NCBI RefSeq assembly: GCF_007273535.1
Contig: NZ_RIBP01000004.1
Coordinates: 3,200,001-3,264,000, forward strand
DNA from: Niallia circulans
GTDB taxonomy: Bacteria > Bacillota > Bacilli > Bacillales > Cytobacillaceae
Direction of reading: 5' to 3'
Length of the DNA stretch: 64,000 nucleotides
Made by a program: the position numbers and the translations under genes. Below, one piece after another: positions 61,478 through 64,000 of the stretch (within the stretch, counting starts at the first letter, position 1; each line of letters starts with the position of its first letter). The notes under the pieces are model-generated. The model was not told the DNA's origin, made no database searches, and saw only the letters and a list, made by a program, of their open reading frames with translations.

Positions 61478-63415
61478 TTAACACGCCTTATTTTCGATGG
61501 CATTGCTTTTCTCACTCAGAATCTTTCTTTTTCTGCTTATAATTAAAAGAATGGTTGAAATACATGCCCCCAGACATGCAGCGCCAAGCCATATAAATGC
61601 AGCTATCCAAATCGTTTTTCCCTGCAGTAAAGCTAAGGAAAAGATACCGGCGCCAGGAACATTTAATCCAATATGACTACTTGCGACAATTGCCCCTGTT
61701 ACGGCAGATCCTGCTATGAGCGATGGAATAACACGCAAAGGATCATTAATCATAAACGGAATGGCTCCTTCTGTAATACCTGCTAAGCCTAACAGCCATG
61801 TCTGTTTGCCAACCTCACGTTCCTGTTGGTTAAAGTATTGTTTTCCAATGATGGTAGCTGCTGTTACGGCAAAGGCAGACACCATTTTAACGGATGCAAA
61901 AGCAGCATACGGAATAAAATTGCCGCTCGCCATTGCGCCAATACAGAATGTGTAGGCGGCTTTGTTAACAGGACCACCTAAGTCAAAGGAAACCATTGCC
62001 CCAATAAGCGCTCCTAAAATAATCGCATTAGCACCAGAAAGATCTTCTAACCATGTGTTAAGCCCATCATTAAGCCATGCTAACGGTTCGCCAACCAAAA
62101 ACAGCATGATGGCTCCTACAATTAGTGTTCCTGCAACTGGATACACCCAAAAGCTAACAAAGCCTGAAAGCACTCCATTTGTTTTTATGTTTTGCTTGAA
62201 AAATTTGAGGAGAAAGCCTACCATAAATCCGCCCAGCATGCCACCAAGAAAGCCGCTGCCAATTAAATTAGCTGCTATTCCTGCCGCAAAGCCTGGCGCA
62301 AGTCCTGGTTTATCTGCAATGGAATAGGCCATGTATGCAGATAAAACAGGGATCATCAGCTGACCAAGCATACCGCCTCCTAGCTGCCTTAACAGCCAAA
62401 GCCAGGAGCCTTCCTCTGCATATACATCCTGAAGACCGAAGGCTTGTGAGATTAACACAGCTGCTGCCAATGTCATGCCACCTGCCACAATGATAGGGAT
62501 GATATTGGAAATACCTGTAAGGATGGAGTCCTTGACTTCCATCTTAAATGGCTTATGCTCGTGATTAACATCGTCCTCTGGCCGCGGAACAGTATTATTT
62601 AATTTTTTCGGATATGTTTCTGCTGCGTCTAGTGCCTGTTTAAGGAGCGAAGCTGCGTTTCTTATAGGTGCAGCAACACTTGTCTTTACTTTGGGCAAGT
62701 GACTGTAGCGCTGTTCGTCCTTAATGGCAACATCATTCGCAAATATTACGGCATCTGCAAGTTGGAGCTGTGTTAATGTATGCTTATCTTCTATCCCATT
62801 TGCTCCCTGTTTTTCCACCAAAACGTTCACTCCGAGCGCTTTGCCTGCCTTCATTAAAGCTTCTGCAGCCATATAGGTATGGGCCATTCCGGCAGGACAT
62901 GCTGTTACCGCAAGTATTGTTTTGTTTCCTGTCTCTGCTTCCATACCACTATCCTTACTTGTATTATCCAATTGTCTCCATAATTCTTCTGCATTCGCTG
63001 CAGTCAATAAGCGGTTTTTATAATCCTCCTCGCATAAGCGTTTCATAAACTCGGAAAGAATGGTTAAATGGGTGGAGCCTGCTTGATCTTCCGGTATCGC
63101 CAGCATAATAACAAGCTTAACCTCATTATCTGGATTAACACTTTCCCAATCGGCAATATGCGTTTTAACTGTCGCAATTGCAAATGCTGCTTCTTTAACA
63201 GCTGTTGATTTCCCATGGGGAATGGCTATACCTCCATCAAGGCCAGTCGGTGACTGCTTCTCCCGCTCAAGCACAGACTGCAAAAAGGCTTGCTCGGAAT
63301 AAAGTTTACCTTCGCTGTTAAGCTGACTCGCCAAAAACTTAATAGCCTGATGCTTTGTTTCAAAATGCGTATCTGTCGTAATTAGGCTTAAGGATGTTAA
63401 AGCTCTTAAGTTCAC
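61478..63415 (-). CDS. mngA: Fructose-family PTS permease EIIABC, MngA-like
   Basis: A 645-residue PTS protein from GTG 63415, eight bases after AAAGGAGG (the longer frame to 63448 includes that site). Order EIIA-EIIB-EIIC: EIIA phosphohistidine in GGIAIPHGKS (about 70), EIIB phosphocysteine in VTACPAGMAHTYMA (about 175), then an eight-to-ten-helix EIIC from about 310. The order and neighbour match the mannosylglycerate transporter MngA. It imports and phosphorylates the substrate of the downstream mannosidase. Confidence 0.92.
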   Translation of the reverse strand: MNLRALTSLSLITTDTHFETKHQAIKFLASQLNSEGKLYSEQAFLQSVLEREKQSPTGLDGGIAIPHGKSTAVKEAAFAIATVKTHIADWESVNPDNEVKLVIMLAIPEDQAGSTHLTILSEFMKRLCEEDYKNRLLTAANAEELWRQLDNTSKDSGMEAETGNKTILAVTACPAGMAHTYMAAEALMKAGKALGVNVLVEKQGANGIEDKHTLTQLQLADAVIFANDVAIKDEQRYSHLPKVKTSVAAPIRNAASLLKQALDAAETYPKKLNNTVPRPEDDVNHEHKPFKMEVKDSILTGISNIIPIIVAGGMTLAAAVLISQAFGLQDVYAEEGSWLWLLRQLGGGMLGQLMIPVLSAYMAYSIADKPGLAPGFAAGIAANLIGSGFLGGMLGGFMVGFLLKFFKQNIKTNGVLSGFVSFWVYPVAGTLIVGAIMLFLVGEPLAWLNDGLNTWLEDLSGANAIILGALIGAMVSFDLGGPVNKAAYTFCIGAMASGNFIPYAAFASVKMVSAFAVTAATIIGKQYFNQQEREVGKQTWLLGLAGITEGAIPFMINDPLRVIPSLIAGSAVTGAIVASSHIGLNVPGAGIFSLALLQGKTIWIAAFIWLGAACLGACISTILLIISRKRKILSEKSNAIENKAC

Positions 63416-63467
63416 ATTAGCAACCTCCTTTATAGTAATCGCTTTCATTTATGGTTTTATCGTAACA

Positions 63468-63504
63468 AAAAAACAAGAAGCTAAAACTAATCTTCTTGTT
63501 TTTA
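63468..63504 (-). terminator. Terminator between the RpiR gene and mngA
   Basis: AAAACAAGAAG/CTTCTTGTTTT stem with an 11-base loop and T-runs on both strands. It implies mngAB has its own promoter in 63416-63467 or partial read-through. Confidence 0.8.
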
Positions 63505-63542
63505 CACAAAATAAACTGGAATGATAGATATATGTGTATTTT

Positions 63543-64000
63543 TCACTTGAAAGTGTCCCAGTAATGCTCAGACAATGCCTGCAATACAATCATTAGCGGT
63601 GTTTTGTCCGTAATATTATAGCCATTTTTTAATCTTCTAGGAGAATAGCAATATAAGTTATAATCAGCTAATTTCTGCAATGAGTTTTGTTTAAAATGGG
63701 TGAGTGATACCGTTTGTATCCCTTTCTTCTTCGCAAACTCAGCTATTTCCAAAACAAGCGGTGTTTCACCTGACAGGCTTATTAATAGAAGTACATCTTG
63801 TTTTGTCATCCTACTTAGCATATGGTAAATTTCGTGCCTATGACTCAAATAATCAGAGCTTTTTCCGACTACTCTCAAATTTCTTACCATCATCCCGCAA
63901 AAATCAGCAGAGTCACCGGCACCATAAAACAAGATGTTTTTAGCTGAGCCAAGCTTCTTTACTATTTTCTCTAAAAGTGGTCGGTCAATCAGATCGTATG
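63543..64000 (-). CDS. RpiR/MurR-family regulator, C-terminal part (cut by window edge)
   Basis: The frame stays open to the window edge, so the N-terminal HTH is outside. The 150 residues seen are a SIS sugar-phosphate-binding domain: KNILFYGAGDSADFCGMM, VLLLISLSGETPLVLEIAEFAKKKGIQTVSLTH and the YNITDKTPLMIVLQAL end. RpiR regulators sense sugar phosphates, so this one probably controls mngAB through the imported phosphorylated mannoside (inference). Confidence 0.88.
   Translation of the reverse strand, partial: YDLIDRPLLEKIVKKLGSAKNILFYGAGDSADFCGMMVRNLRVVGKSSDYLSHRHEIYHMLSRMTKQDVLLLISLSGETPLVLEIAEFAKKKGIQTVSLTHFKQNSLQKLADYNLYCYSPRRLKNGYNITDKTPLMIVLQALSEHYWDTFK

Overview
The window looks like chromosome of a low-GC, endospore-forming member of the Bacillaceae. 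Evidence seen here: the block miaA-hfq-spoVK-hflX-ynbB-glnR-glnA in Bacillus subtilis-like order, nadBCA divergent from nifS, Sda, a YjcZ peptide, SpoVK, a YfiT/BstA bacillithiol-type protein, a GltC-like regulator, strong AGGAGG ribosome binding sites and many AT-rich rho-independent terminators. I see no insertion sequence, prophage block, rRNA or CRISPR array. I do not assign a species.

Layout. 0-8 kb: stress and housekeeping singletons (BstA, LOG lysine-decarboxylase-fold enzyme, ferritin-like DUF2383, HemD-like, alpha/beta hydrolase, Mqo) with several small hypotheticals, including an unlisted 33-residue Cys/His peptide. 8.6-12.3 kb: NADP-type glutamate dehydrogenase divergent from a GltC-like LysR regulator across a perfect T-N11-A dyad, then a zinc alcohol dehydrogenase. 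12.6-17.7 kb: small membrane and repeat proteins, a frameshifted gene remnant and a CPCC-family protein. 17.8-25 kb: the glnA to miaA core block, with a consensus promoter and overlapping GlnR boxes. 25-31.5 kb: a sigma-region-4-like membrane protein, then NAD biosynthesis (nadBCA) and nifS. 31.5-35.4 kb: a TetR-SMR pair cassette with its operator, a secreted GH43 arabinanase and an erythromycin-esterase-like protein. 35.5-41 kb: YcnI, spore-coat-like and membrane small proteins, an AraC/GyrI regulator, a TVP38 protein and a GNAT enzyme.

41.2-43.8 kb is a compact BlaI-type repressor / M56 protease / DoxX / DsbA-like oxidoreductase cassette whose two promoters carry matching palindromes; I read it as a proteolytically switched extracytoplasmic redox response. 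43.8-47.1 kb: S51 peptidase, YebC/YeeI, a SET-domain protein and a luciferase-like monooxygenase. 47.2-52.7 kb: an LplABC-like sugar importer with LacI regulator and YesL protein; two operator-like repeats lie 105 bp apart upstream. 53.2-57.1 kb: TetR, then an SOS-box-controlled YolD/Y-family polymerase pair, an ATPase and a membrane protein.

57.2-58.8 kb is the most unusual stretch: a class I cyclic-di-GMP riboswitch upstream of a 61-residue four-cysteine protein, a second copy of the 33-residue Cys/His peptide, Sda, and a terminator-capped tRNA-like RNA whose acceptor and T arms are perfect but which has no pairing anticodon arm. 58.9-64 kb: an alpha-mannosidase (MngB-like), its fructose-type PTS permease (MngA-like) and the C-terminal part of an RpiR-family regulator cut by the window edge.
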